Below, in pieces: positions 6,604 through 15,342 of a DNA stretch of 58,301 bases. Position 1 is the first letter of the stretch, and each line of letters starts with the position of its first letter. The translations under genes and the position numbers were made by a program. Under the pieces are notes generated by a model. The model ran no database searches. It had not been told where the DNA came from and worked only from the letters and a program-made list of their open reading frames with translations. Source of the stretch: an uncultured Lysobacteraceae bacterium (GTDB lineage Bacteria; Pseudomonadota; Gammaproteobacteria; Xanthomonadales; Xanthomonadaceae); contig CAMLLG010000020.1 of assembly GCA_946480825.1 (NCBI GenBank), positions 1 through 58,301 of the forward strand. The letters are read 5' to 3'.

Positions 6604-8535
6604 ATGTCTGGCGAAACCATACTGCCTGTGCTGATGATCGCGGGTGTCGTGATCCTGATGCTGCTCGGCATCGTCGGCCTGTTCAAGGCCTTCTACATCA
6701 AGGTGCCGCAGGGCACCGCGCTGATCGTGAACGATCTGTCGTCCACGCCGAAGGTGCACTTCACCGGCGCGCTGGTGTATCCGGTGATCTACAAGAAGGA
6801 GTTCATGCGGATCTCGCTGATCACCCTCGAAGTGGACCGCCGCGGCAAGGACGGTCTGATCTGTCACGACAACATGCGCGCCGACATCACCGTCGCGTTC
6901 TATCTGCGCGTGAACGAGACCGCGCAGGACGTGCTGAAGGTCGCCAAGGCGATCGGCGTCGACCGCGCGTCCGACAAGATCGCGGTCAACGAACTGTTCA
7001 ACGCCAAGTTCTCCGAAGCGCTGAAGACGGTCGGCAAGCAGATCGATTTCGTGAAGCTGTTCGAGAACCGCCAGGAATTCCGCGACCGCATCATCCAGGT
7101 GATCGGCAACGATCTCAACGGTTACGTGCTCGAAGACGTGGCGATCGACTACCTCGAACAGACGCCGAAGAACTCGCTCGACCCGAGCAACATTCTCGAC
7201 GCAGAGGGCATCCGCAAGATCACCGAGCTGACCGCGGCGCAGAACGTCATCACCAACGAGCTCGCGCGCAACGAGGAACTGGCGATCACCAAGAAGAACG
7301 TCGAGACCCGCGAGGCGATGCTGGCGCTGGAACGCCAGCAGGCCGACGCCGAGGCGCGGCAGAAGCGCGAGATCGCGACCATCCGCGCGCGCGAGGAAGC
7401 CGAGACGATGAAGGTGCAGGAAGAAGAGCGCCTGAAGGCCGAGCAGGCGCGCATCGCGACCCAGGAATCGCTGGACATCCGCGAGCAGAACCGCATGCGC
7501 GAAGTCGAAGTCGCCGAGCAGAACCGCCAGCGCGCGGTGGTGATCGAGGTCGAGAAGGTGCATCGCGCGAAGGATCTGGAGATCGTCTCGCGCGAGCGCG
7601 AGGTCGAGCTGCAGAAGATCGACAAGGAAAAGGCCCTGGAAATCCAGCGCAAGGACATCGCCAACGTGATCCGCGAGCGGGTGTCGGTCGAGAAGACCGT
7701 GGCCCAGGAAGAAGAGCGGATCAAGGAAGTGCGCCAGGTCTCCGAAGCGGACCGCCAGAAGCAGGTGACGGTGCTGGCCGCTCAGGCCAAGGCCGAGGAA
7801 GCGCTGGTGCGCCACGTCAAGCAGGCCGAAGCCGACGAGGTCGCGTCCAAGCACAAGGCGGTGGAGTTGACCGTGATCGCCCAGGCCGAACTGGAAGCCG
7901 CGGCCAAGCACGCCGAGGCCAAGAAGCGCATGGCCGAAGGCATCGAGGCCGAGCGCGCCGCGCCCGGTCTGGCCGATGCGCGGGTGCGCGAAGTCGCCGC
8001 CGCGGCGCTGGAGAAGGAAGGTCTGGCCAAGGCCCGCGTGGTCGCCGAGACGCTGTCCGCGGAAGCCCGCGGCGCGCAGGACAAGGGCGTGGTCGAGGCC
8101 AAGGTCATCAAGGACGTGGGCTTCTCGCAGGCCGAAGTGCTGCGCGAGAAGTACCGCTCCGAAGCCGAAGGCCTCACCGACAAGTTCGCCGCGCTGGGTG
8201 CGATGAGCGAGCAGGCGCGCGCGCACGAAGAGTTCCGCATGCAGCTGGAGAAAGCCTTCGAGCAGGCGATGGCCTCGATCGACGCCAACAAGGAAATCGC
8301 GCGCGAGCAGGCCGAAGTGCTGTCGACCGCGCTGGCCAAGGCCAACATCGACATCGTCGGCGGCGAAGGCGCGTTCTTCGACTCGTTCGCCAAGGCGCTG
8401 TCGGTGGGCAAGGCGGTGGAGGGCGTCGCCGGCAAGAGCCCGATCGTGCAGGAAGTACTGCAGAAGCTGATGTCGATGCAGATGGGCGGAAAAGAAGCCA
8501 GGGCCGCGAAAACGGCCGAGGCCGAAGACGCCTGA
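6604..8535 (+). CDS. Flotillin-like SPFH protein (YqiK family)
   Basis: 643 residues from ATG 6604 (GGAGAACTGAG upstream; a TTG eight codons earlier is the alternative). One N-terminal membrane helix (about 6-26, VLMIAGVVILMLLGIVGLF), an SPFH/band-7 domain to about residue 210 (starting FYIKVPQGTALIVND), then a long Glu/Ala/Arg/Lys coiled coil with repeated AEAR/EKA units to about residue 560 and a C-terminal helical tail. Flotillins assemble large membrane-associated cages that organise membrane domains. It follows its usual partner, the YqiJ-like gene, by 93 bases. The length is slightly above the roughly 550 residues of E. coli YqiK. Confidence 0.93.
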   Translation: MSGETILPVLMIAGVVILMLLGIVGLFKAFYIKVPQGTALIVNDLSSTPKVHFTGALVYPVIYKKEFMRISLITLEVDRRGKDGLICHDNMRADITVAFYLRVNETAQDVLKVAKAIGVDRASDKIAVNELFNAKFSEALKTVGKQIDFVKLFENRQEFRDRIIQVIGNDLNGYVLEDVAIDYLEQTPKNSLDPSNILDAEGIRKITELTAAQNVITNELARNEELAITKKNVETREAMLALERQQADAEARQKREIATIRAREEAETMKVQEEERLKAEQARIATQESLDIREQNRMREVEVAEQNRQRAVVIEVEKVHRAKDLEIVSREREVELQKIDKEKALEIQRKDIANVIRERVSVEKTVAQEEERIKEVRQVSEADRQKQVTVLAAQAKAEEALVRHVKQAEADEVASKHKAVELTVIAQAELEAAAKHAEAKKRMAEGIEAERAAPGLADARVREVAAAALEKEGLAKARVVAETLSAEARGAQDKGVVEAKVIKDVGFSQAEVLREKYRSEAEGLTDKFAALGAMSEQARAHEEFRMQLEKAFEQAMASIDANKEIAREQAEVLSTALAKANIDIVGGEGAFFDSFAKALSVGKAVEGVAGKSPIVQEVLQKLMSMQMGGKEARAAKTAEAEDA

Positions 8536-8590
8536 CGCCCGGAATCCGGATAACCGGATTCCGATCGGCCCGCGCAAACGGAAAACCAAT

Positions 8591-8691
8591 GTCATCCCGA
8601 ACACCCGCGCAGCGGGTGGAGGGACCTGCTGTCGTGATGACACCGATCACAAGCAGGTCCCTCCTCGGGCTTCGCCCTCGATCGGGATGAC
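8591..8691. repeat. Palindromic intergenic element, copy 1 (related copy at 47861)
   Basis: Begins GTCATCCCGA and ends TCGGGATGAC, with further inner pairing (GGAGGGACCTGCT against AGCAGGTCCCTCC), so the 101 bases can fold into one long hairpin. A clearly related element lies at 47861-47946. Both sit upstream of an AAA-ATPase gene of a PspA cluster. It has the look of a small non-autonomous mobile or REP-like repeat. Copy number in the genome cannot be judged from one window. Confidence 0.85.
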
Positions 8692-8799
8692 AGGGTTTTC
8701 GGTGCACCGGGATTTTCGACACGCACCAGCGACGCGGCCCGCCGCATCGGCCGCAAAGCGATGTGTACGCACGACCCAGAATCACCGAGGTAGGACACG

Positions 8800-11700
8800 A
8801 TGCCGGACAACATCACGCCCTCGACATCCACGCCTTCGACGGGCGATCTCGTCGACAGGGCCGTCGCCGAAGGCGGCGCCTACGAGGTGCTGCGCAAGCG
8901 CCTGACCGAACAGGGTCGGCTGTTGCGCGAGCGCGCCGATGCGTTGAACGCGCAGCGTCTGCAGGAATTCGGCAGCAGCAAGATGGAGGTCGTCGGCCGG
9001 CTGCGCATCCGCACCGAACACAACTGCGTGGCCCGTGACATCGTCCAGGTCGGCGATTGCCTGCTGTTCGGCTACAACGTCTTCATCGGATTGAAGAAGG
9101 AAATCCGGATCGAGGACGTGTTCCTGCTGTACCGGCTGGTCGAAGGGCCCGAAGGCTACGACGTGACGCCGGTCGAGATCGCGAACAGCTTCCTCGGCGA
9201 TGCCACCTTCGCCAAGGAATTCGCCGAACTCTTCGCGTACTACAAGAACACCCGACTGCTGCAACTGGTGGTGCGCGACGGCAAACTGCTGGCCGCGTTC
9301 CAGATCGGCGAGCGGATCGAGGACATCCGCGTGTTCCGCTGGCAGATCGAAGGCGGCAGCGGCCGGCAGACCGTGCGCTACATCGACAACCGCGGCGAGC
9401 GCGACATCGCGCTGCCGGCGCCGTACGATTTCGAGTGGACGCGCGCGACCCGCGAGATGGCGGTCAACGGCCGTCATCCGCATCTCAACATCCTCGACAC
9501 CGTGTTCGTGGAGACGGTCAACGGCGACCTCACGATCAAGATCGAGAACAACACCGAGGATGGCCTCGGCCTGTACCGCGAACCGGTCGATGACCAGACC
9601 CAGTCGCTGGACGACGCCCAGGTCGACTTCGCGCGCGTCGGCAGTCTCATCCTGCTGAAGATCCTGCCGTATCGCGAACAGCAGTGGCGGTATCTGGTCT
9701 ACAACACGCTGTCGCGCAAGGTCCATCGCATCGACGCCATCGGTCAGGCCTGCGTGCAGTTGCCGGAAGACCACGGCATCGTCTTTCCCGGCGGCTACAT
9801 GCTGCAGAACGGCGAGACCCGCACGTTCGACCAGGCGGTGCAGGGCATGCGCTACAAGCGCACCATCCGCTCGCCCAACGGCGAAGACGTGCTGTATCTG
9901 TTCTACGAGCCGCAGGACGGCCGCATCGCGCTGTTCGTCTACAACATGATCCAGCGCGGCATGCAGCCGCCGATCCTCGGCCACGGCTATGCGCGGATGA
10001 ACGACGGGCGAATGGTGATCTTCAGCGCCGAAAGCAACGAGCCGACACGCGTGCATCCGATGCAGGTCTGGCAGACGCCGTTCGCGTTCGAGGACTATGC
10101 GCAGCGGCAGCCGGCCGGCAACACCTTCATGGGCCGGATCGGCAATCCCGATCTGGTCCGCGGCATTTCCGAACTGCTGAGCCTCGCCCGCGAGATCGAC
10201 GGCGGCGATGCCTCGGCGCAGCGCTATCAATTGCTCACCCAGACCACGCGCCGGCTGTTCGACCAGTATCACTGGATCGAGGACAGCCACTGCGACGGCC
10301 TGGCGCCGCTGCTGCGCGAGATCATCGCCAGCAGCGAAGCGGTGCTGGACGAATACGAGAAGGTCGAAAGCATCCGCCGCCAGTCCGAAACGGCCATGCG
10401 CGATGCCGAAGCGCGGCAGAAGGCGCTGCTCGGCAGTCTCGACCCGGATCGCTGGGAGCGCGTGCAGGACTGCGTCGATGCGCTCAACGCGATCGTCGCC
10501 CAGCGCGGCCGGTTGTTGACGATCCGCGAGTTCCGCTACGTCGACACCGCGGCGATCGACGCGATGGAAGCGACGCTGCTCGAAGCGCAGGCGCGCACCG
10601 GCGTGGCGACGGGCGACTATCTGGCCGGCGACAAGGCGCTGCAGCCCTACGCCGATCGCGTGCAGGCGCTGGACGCGCAGGCGCAGAAGGCCGCCAGCGT
10701 CGCCGCGTTGCGCGAACCGCAGCAGCAGATGCAGGTGCTGTCGACCGATCTGGACATGCTGTCGGAGCTGATGGCGACGCTGAAGGTGGACGACGCCACC
10801 CGGCGCACCCGCATCGTCGAAACCCTGTCCGGCATCTACGCGAAACTCAATCAGGCCAAGGCGCGCGCGGAACAGCGGCGCAAGACCCTCGGCAGCGGCG
10901 AGGCCGTGGCCCAGTTCGGCGCGCAGTTCGCGCTGTTCGGCCAGAGCATCGCCAGCGCGCTGTCGGCGGCGCGCGACCCCGAACGCTGCGACCAGGAACT
11001 GTCGCGGTTGATGGTGCAACTCGAAGAACTCGAAAGCCAGTTCGGCGAGCACGAACAATTCCTGAGCGACATCGTCGCCAAGCGCGACGAATTGCTGGAG
11101 ACCTTCGAGGCGCACAAGCAGACGCTGCTGGACGAACGTCAGCGCAAGAGCCAATCGCTGGCCGATGCCGCCGCGCGGATCATCGAAGGCCTGGGTCGCC
11201 GCACCGCGCGCATCGCCGGGATGGACGAACTCAACGCGTTTTTCGCCGGCGACGCGCTGATCCTGAAACTGCGCGATCTCGCGGAGCGACTGCGCGGCCT
11301 GAAGGACAGCGTCAAGGCCGACGACATCGAGGCGCGGCTCAAGGGCGTGCGCGATCAGGCCGTGCGCGCATTGCGCGACCGCACCGAACTGTTCGAGGAC
11401 GGCGGCAATGTCATCAAGCTCGGTCCGCGGCATCGCTTCAGCGTCAACACCCAGGAGCTCGATCTGACCGTGCTGCCGCGCGGCGACGGGCTCGCGCTGC
11501 ATCTCACCGGCACCGAATTCTTCGCGCCGGTGCGCGATCCCGAACTCGATGCGCTGCGCGACTACTGGCAGCTGTCGCTGGAATCGGAATCGCCTGCGCT
11601 GTACCGCGGCGAATATCTGCTGGGCGAACTGCTGGCGGCGGCCGAGGCCGGTCGCGATGGCCTCAGCCTGGATCTGCTGCGCCAGCAGTTGGCGCAGCCG

Positions 11701-14178
11701 GAGCAGTTGACGAAGACGGTGCGCGATTTCGCCGCACCGCGTTATCGCGAAGGCTACGAAAAGGGCATCCACGATCACGATGCCGCGCGCCTGCTCGTCG
11801 CGCTGCTGCCGCTGCGCGACAGCGCCGGCCTGCTGGCGCACGCGCCGGCCGCGCGCGCCTGGGCCAGCCTGTTCTGGGCGCGGATGCGCGAGCGCCCCGA
11901 AGCGGCGCAATGGACCGACCGCGCGCGCAATGCGCAGGGGATCGATCGCGTGTTCGCCCATCGCGGCGGGCTCGACCGCCTGCGCGAGGATGTCGCCGCG
12001 GCGATGCGCGCGGAGGCCGATGCCAAATCGTTCCCGGTGGACGCGGCGCTGGACGCGCGCGCCGCCGATTATCTGGTCGCCGTGCTCGGCGCGTCGCGGC
12101 CGAATTTCGTCTTCAGCAAGTACGCGCGGCAATTGCTCGATGCGCTGCGCCAGCGGCTCGTCGCCGAGCGACTGTGGGACGAACTGCAGGCCTCGCTGCT
12201 CGCGCTGAAGGACGATCCGGCCGCGCGCTGGCGTCTCGCCATGCACTGGTTCGAGGCGATGATCGTCGACCCCGCACACGCGCCGATCGCGGACTATCTG
12301 CCCGAAGCGGTCGCCCTGCTGCTGCTCGGCGACGACGCGCTGTCGAAGGTGGTCGAGGCGGATCTGCGCGTCGTCGTCGACGGCCTGCTCGGCGAGCACC
12401 CGCGGATCGCGCGCGACAACGGTGCCAATGGCGCCATGACGATCGGCGTCGACGACTTCGGCGAACGCCTGCGTCGTCATCGTGAGGACTTCCTGCCGGA
12501 ATTCCGCCGCTGCCAGAGCCTGCGCCAGGCGCTGATCGCGCGCGAACGCGATGCGCTGCGGCTCTCGGAATTCAAGCCGCGGCCATTGACCTCGTTCGTG
12601 CGCAACAAGCTGATCAACGACGTGTATCTGGCGGTGATCGGCGACAACCTCGCCAAGCAGATGGGCACGGTCGGCGAGAACAAGCGCAGCGACCTGATGG
12701 GCCTGCTGATGATGATTTCGCCGCCCGGCTACGGCAAGACCACGCTGATGGAATACGTGGCGCACCGGCTGGGCCTGATCTTCATGAAGATCAACGGCCC
12801 GGCGCTGGGCCACGAGGTGCGCTCGCTGGACCCGGCGCAGGCGCCCGACGCCACCGCGCGTCAGGAGCTGGAGAAACTCAATCTCGCGCTGGAGATGGGC
12901 AGCAACGTCATGCTGTACGTCGACGACATCCAGCACACGCATCCGGAGTTCCTGCAGAAATTCATCTCGCTGTGCGACGGTACCCGCCGCATCGAAGGCG
13001 TGTGGCAGGGCCGCACCCGCACCTACGATCTGCGCGGCAAGAAGTTCTGCGTGGCGATGGCCGGCAACCCGTACACCGAGTCCGGCGAGGTGTTCAAGAT
13101 CCCGGACATGCTGGCCAATCGCGCCGACATCTACAACCTCGGCGATGTGCTCGGCGGGATGGAGGATGCGTTCAAGCTCAGTTATCTCGAAAACAGCCTC
13201 ACGTCCAATCCGGTGCTGGCGCCGATGGCCACCCGCGATCTGGGCGATCTGTACAAGCTCGTCGACAAGATCGAAGGCAAGCCTTTTTCCGCCAACAGTC
13301 TCTCGCACGGGTACAGCGGCGCCGAGATCAACGAGATTTCCGCGACCCTCGAACGGATGATGCAGGTGCGCGACGTGGTCTATCGCGTCAACCAGCAGTA
13401 CATCGCCAGCGCCGCGCAGGCCGACCGCTATCGCACCGAACCCGCGTTCCGGCTGCAGGGCAGCTACCGCAACATGAACAAGCTGGCGGAGAAGATCTCG
13501 CCGGTGATGAACGCGGCCGAGCTGCAGCAGTTGATCGCCGACCACTATCAGGGCGAGTCGCAGCTGCTGACCACCGGCGCCGAGGAAAACCTGCTCAAGC
13601 TCGCGGAGCTGCGCGGCACACTGGACGAGGCCCGGGCCGCGCGCTGGGCGCAGATCAAGCGCGATTTCCTGCGCGACAAGGCGATGGGCGCGGGCGAGGC
13701 CGATGTCGGCCAGCGCGTGGTCGGCCAGCTCAACGATCTGGTCGAAAGCGTGCGCGGTCTGGAGAAACTGTCCGAGCGCGAAAAGCCTGCGCCTGTCGTC
13801 GAAAAACCCGACGCGCCGTGGCCGCAGTTGCTGGCGTCGCTGGAGCGTCTGTCGGAGCGACTCTCGGAACGATCGCCGCTGCCGCGCGATGCCGACGCTC
13901 GAAGCGATGCCGAGACCCCCGCATCGCAGCCCGCGGCCGCATTGCCGCCGGAATGGTTCGAACGTCATGCCGAACAGCAGCTGCAACTGCAGCAGGTGCT
14001 GACGCTGCTGGCCGAACGGATCGCCGCGCTGCAGGGCGCGCCGGCCGCGGCGCCGGCGAAACGCGCGCGGGCGATGCCCACCGAAGGCCCGGCGCTTGCC
14101 GCCGCGCTGCGCGAGGAACAGCTGAAGCAGGCGCTGGAGGAATTCTCCGACCGCCTGCTCGGCAAGCCGCCGCGCTGA
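8800..14178 (+). CDS. Giant AAA+ ATPase with DUF3686-type N-terminal region
   Basis: 1792 residues from ATG 8800. The N-terminal third resembles DUF3686, a family often labelled 'ATPase involved in DNA repair' by databases; I see no DNA-repair motif. The middle contains several coiled-coil stretches (about 520-830) and a helical region. The AAA+ module is C-terminal: Walker A GYGKTT at 1310-1315, Walker B VMLYVDDI with Asp1375/Asp1376, and a sensor-1 region AMAGNPYTESGEVFKIPDML that recalls the MoxR-type NP...P pattern. A Ser/Pro-rich tail follows. It is followed after 10 bases by the PLD-like gene and follows the flotillin gene, so remodelling of membrane or protein assemblies is more likely than DNA repair. 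Confidence 0.9.
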   Translation: MPDNITPSTSTPSTGDLVDRAVAEGGAYEVLRKRLTEQGRLLRERADALNAQRLQEFGSSKMEVVGRLRIRTEHNCVARDIVQVGDCLLFGYNVFIGLKKEIRIEDVFLLYRLVEGPEGYDVTPVEIANSFLGDATFAKEFAELFAYYKNTRLLQLVVRDGKLLAAFQIGERIEDIRVFRWQIEGGSGRQTVRYIDNRGERDIALPAPYDFEWTRATREMAVNGRHPHLNILDTVFVETVNGDLTIKIENNTEDGLGLYREPVDDQTQSLDDAQVDFARVGSLILLKILPYREQQWRYLVYNTLSRKVHRIDAIGQACVQLPEDHGIVFPGGYMLQNGETRTFDQAVQGMRYKRTIRSPNGEDVLYLFYEPQDGRIALFVYNMIQRGMQPPILGHGYARMNDGRMVIFSAESNEPTRVHPMQVWQTPFAFEDYAQRQPAGNTFMGRIGNPDLVRGISELLSLAREIDGGDASAQRYQLLTQTTRRLFDQYHWIEDSHCDGLAPLLREIIASSEAVLDEYEKVESIRRQSETAMRDAEARQKALLGSLDPDRWERVQDCVDALNAIVAQRGRLLTIREFRYVDTAAIDAMEATLLEAQARTGVATGDYLAGDKALQPYADRVQALDAQAQKAASVAALREPQQQMQVLSTDLDMLSELMATLKVDDATRRTRIVETLSGIYAKLNQAKARAEQRRKTLGSGEAVAQFGAQFALFGQSIASALSAARDPERCDQELSRLMVQLEELESQFGEHEQFLSDIVAKRDELLETFEAHKQTLLDERQRKSQSLADAAARIIEGLGRRTARIAGMDELNAFFAGDALILKLRDLAERLRGLKDSVKADDIEARLKGVRDQAVRALRDRTELFEDGGNVIKLGPRHRFSVNTQELDLTVLPRGDGLALHLTGTEFFAPVRDPELDALRDYWQLSLESESPALYRGEYLLGELLAAAEAGRDGLSLDLLRQQLAQPEQLTKTVRDFAAPRYREGYEKGIHDHDAARLLVALLPLRDSAGLLAHAPAARAWASLFWARMRERPEAAQWTDRARNAQGIDRVFAHRGGLDRLREDVAAAMRAEADAKSFPVDAALDARAADYLVAVLGASRPNFVFSKYARQLLDALRQRLVAERLWDELQASLLALKDDPAARWRLAMHWFEAMIVDPAHAPIADYLPEAVALLLLGDDALSKVVEADLRVVVDGLLGEHPRIARDNGANGAMTIGVDDFGERLRRHREDFLPEFRRCQSLRQALIARERDALRLSEFKPRPLTSFVRNKLINDVYLAVIGDNLAKQMGTVGENKRSDLMGLLMMISPPGYGKTTLMEYVAHRLGLIFMKINGPALGHEVRSLDPAQAPDATARQELEKLNLALEMGSNVMLYVDDIQHTHPEFLQKFISLCDGTRRIEGVWQGRTRTYDLRGKKFCVAMAGNPYTESGEVFKIPDMLANRADIYNLGDVLGGMEDAFKLSYLENSLTSNPVLAPMATRDLGDLYKLVDKIEGKPFSANSLSHGYSGAEINEISATLERMMQVRDVVYRVNQQYIASAAQADRYRTEPAFRLQGSYRNMNKLAEKISPVMNAAELQQLIADHYQGESQLLTTGAEENLLKLAELRGTLDEARAARWAQIKRDFLRDKAMGAGEADVGQRVVGQLNDLVESVRGLEKLSEREKPAPVVEKPDAPWPQLLASLERLSERLSERSPLPRDADARSDAETPASQPAAALPPEWFERHAEQQLQLQQVLTLLAERIAALQGAPAAAPAKRARAMPTEGPALAAALREEQLKQALEEFSDRLLGKPPR

Positions 14179-14188
14179 GCACGGCAGC

Positions 14189-14878
14189 ATGATCGATTTT
14201 TCCGAACTCGACCGCCTGCTGCGCGACAGCGCCGCCGATGCGGTGCTGGACGACGCCGAAAAGTTCGAACTGCGCGAGATCGGCAGCGGCCTCAGCCGCG
14301 ACCGCGTGCGCTATCTGCGCAACCGCGCCTTCGCGCTGGTGCGCGAACGCTGGAGCGAGCCGCAGGCCGTGCAACTGGATTTGTTGCGTTGGCTGGAGCA
14401 GGTGGTGCGCACCCTCGATGCCGGCGCCGACCCGCCGCCGGTGGAAGCCGACGCCTATTTCGCGCCCGGCGACGACTGCCTGCGCCGCCTGCGCGAACTC
14501 TGCCTCGGCGCGAAACGCACGATCGACGTCTGCGTCTACACCATCGCCGACGACCGCCTCCGCGACGCGCTGCTCGACGCCCACCGCCGCGGCGTCGCGG
14601 TGCGCATCCTCAGCGACGACCACAAGGCCCACGACGCCGGCAGCGACGTGCTCCGCCTGCACGACCGCGGCCTCGACGTGCGCCTGGACGACACCGCCTT
14701 CCACATGCACCACAAGTTCGCCCTGTTCGACCGCCAGCGCCTGGCCAGCGGCAGCTTCAACTGGACCCGCAGCGCCAGCGAAGGCAACGAGGAAAACCTC
14801 GTGGTCACCGACGACGCACGCCTCGTGCGCGCCTTCGCCGCGCATTTCGACGGGTTGTGGGAGAAGTTCGGCGGCTGA
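14189..14878 (+). CDS. Single-HKD phospholipase D-fold protein
   Basis: 229 residues. After an N-terminal helical, TerB-like segment (1-60) and a linker comes one PLD domain with HMHHKFALFD, giving H174-x-K176-x4-D181, then the conserved GSFNWT (186-192) and NEENLVV. One HKD motif means the enzyme must act as a dimer, as in bacterial Nuc and mitochondrial cardiolipin hydrolase (MitoPLD). It may cut nucleic acid or a phosphodiester in a lipid such as cardiolipin; the context of PspA, flotillin and AAA+ genes favours lipid but does not prove it. No signal peptide. It starts 10 bases after the giant ATPase stop, so the two are co-transcribed. Confidence 0.88.
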   Translation: MIDFSELDRLLRDSAADAVLDDAEKFELREIGSGLSRDRVRYLRNRAFALVRERWSEPQAVQLDLLRWLEQVVRTLDAGADPPPVEADAYFAPGDDCLRRLRELCLGAKRTIDVCVYTIADDRLRDALLDAHRRGVAVRILSDDHKAHDAGSDVLRLHDRGLDVRLDDTAFHMHHKFALFDRQRLASGSFNWTRSASEGNEENLVVTDDARLVRAFAAHFDGLWEKFGG

Positions 14879-15342
14879 TCGTGCCAGGGGATCTCAACCA
14901 ACCCGCCTTCGTAGGAGGGCCTTCAGGCCCGATCTCTGCCAAGACGGAGGACATGGGACAAGGGGCAGGCCCACATCGGCTCGCCCTCCTGATGTTCAAC
15001 GCGAAAAACAACACCGACACCGTCGTCCCGGCGAACGCCGGGACCCAGCGTTTGACTTTGGCGGTGCCAGAATCTCCGGAAGAGCCGGGTGTCGGCCTTC
15101 GCCGGGACGACGCACAGGGTGCGATCGACTGGCGAAAGCTGTTTTTCATCAGGGCCGCGACTGCGTCCAAATTCACGCAACGCACGAATGCACTCCCTCG
15201 CCTGCGGGGATAAAAAGGCATCACCCGTGCCTCATGACCTGAGGCACGGAAATCTTCCTAAGCGTGCGCCGGCCTTACTTTTAAGAAAATTTTGTGCTCT
15301 AATTTTTCCTAAGAAGACGAAATCAGGGTTATAAGAAAGTTC
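14879..15342. other. Repeat-rich intergenic region before the Fic gene
   Basis: 464 bases without a gene. It holds one GTAGGAGGGCCTTCAGGCCCGA-type repeat (14911-14932), an inverted pair of REP-like repeats (15021-15050 and 15082-15111), and from about 15270 an AT-rich stretch with several TAAGAA-like units (TTTTAAGAAAATTTT, CCTAAGAAGA, TATAAGAAAG) that must contain the Fic promoter. The AT-rich part marks a composition break from the flanking high-GC DNA. Confidence 0.7.
15021..15111. repeat. Inverted pair of REP-like repeats
   Basis: CGTCGTCCCGGCGAACGCCG (15021 onward) and its near-inverse ending in GCCTTCGCCGGGACGACG (to 15111), separated by about 30 bases. This arrangement is like paired REP units of other genomes. 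Confidence 0.75.

Noticed and set aside
5668..8643. Long antisense frame over the YqiJ-like and flotillin genes
   Set aside because: Low-complexity His/Leu/Asp/Arg product that only mirrors the flotillin coiled-coil codons; no ribosome-binding site or family.
8782..14190. A very long open frame (about 1800 residues) antisense to the giant ATPase gene
   Set aside because: High-GC codon structure of the real gene leaves the opposite strand open; the antisense product is His/Arg/Leu-rich, without domains, and the sense frame has Walker motifs, a good start and a downstream partner.
14879..15342. Possible tRNA or small RNA gene in the long gap before the Fic gene
   Set aside because: No cloverleaf or CCA end seen by eye; the gap is accounted for by repeats and an AT-rich promoter region.
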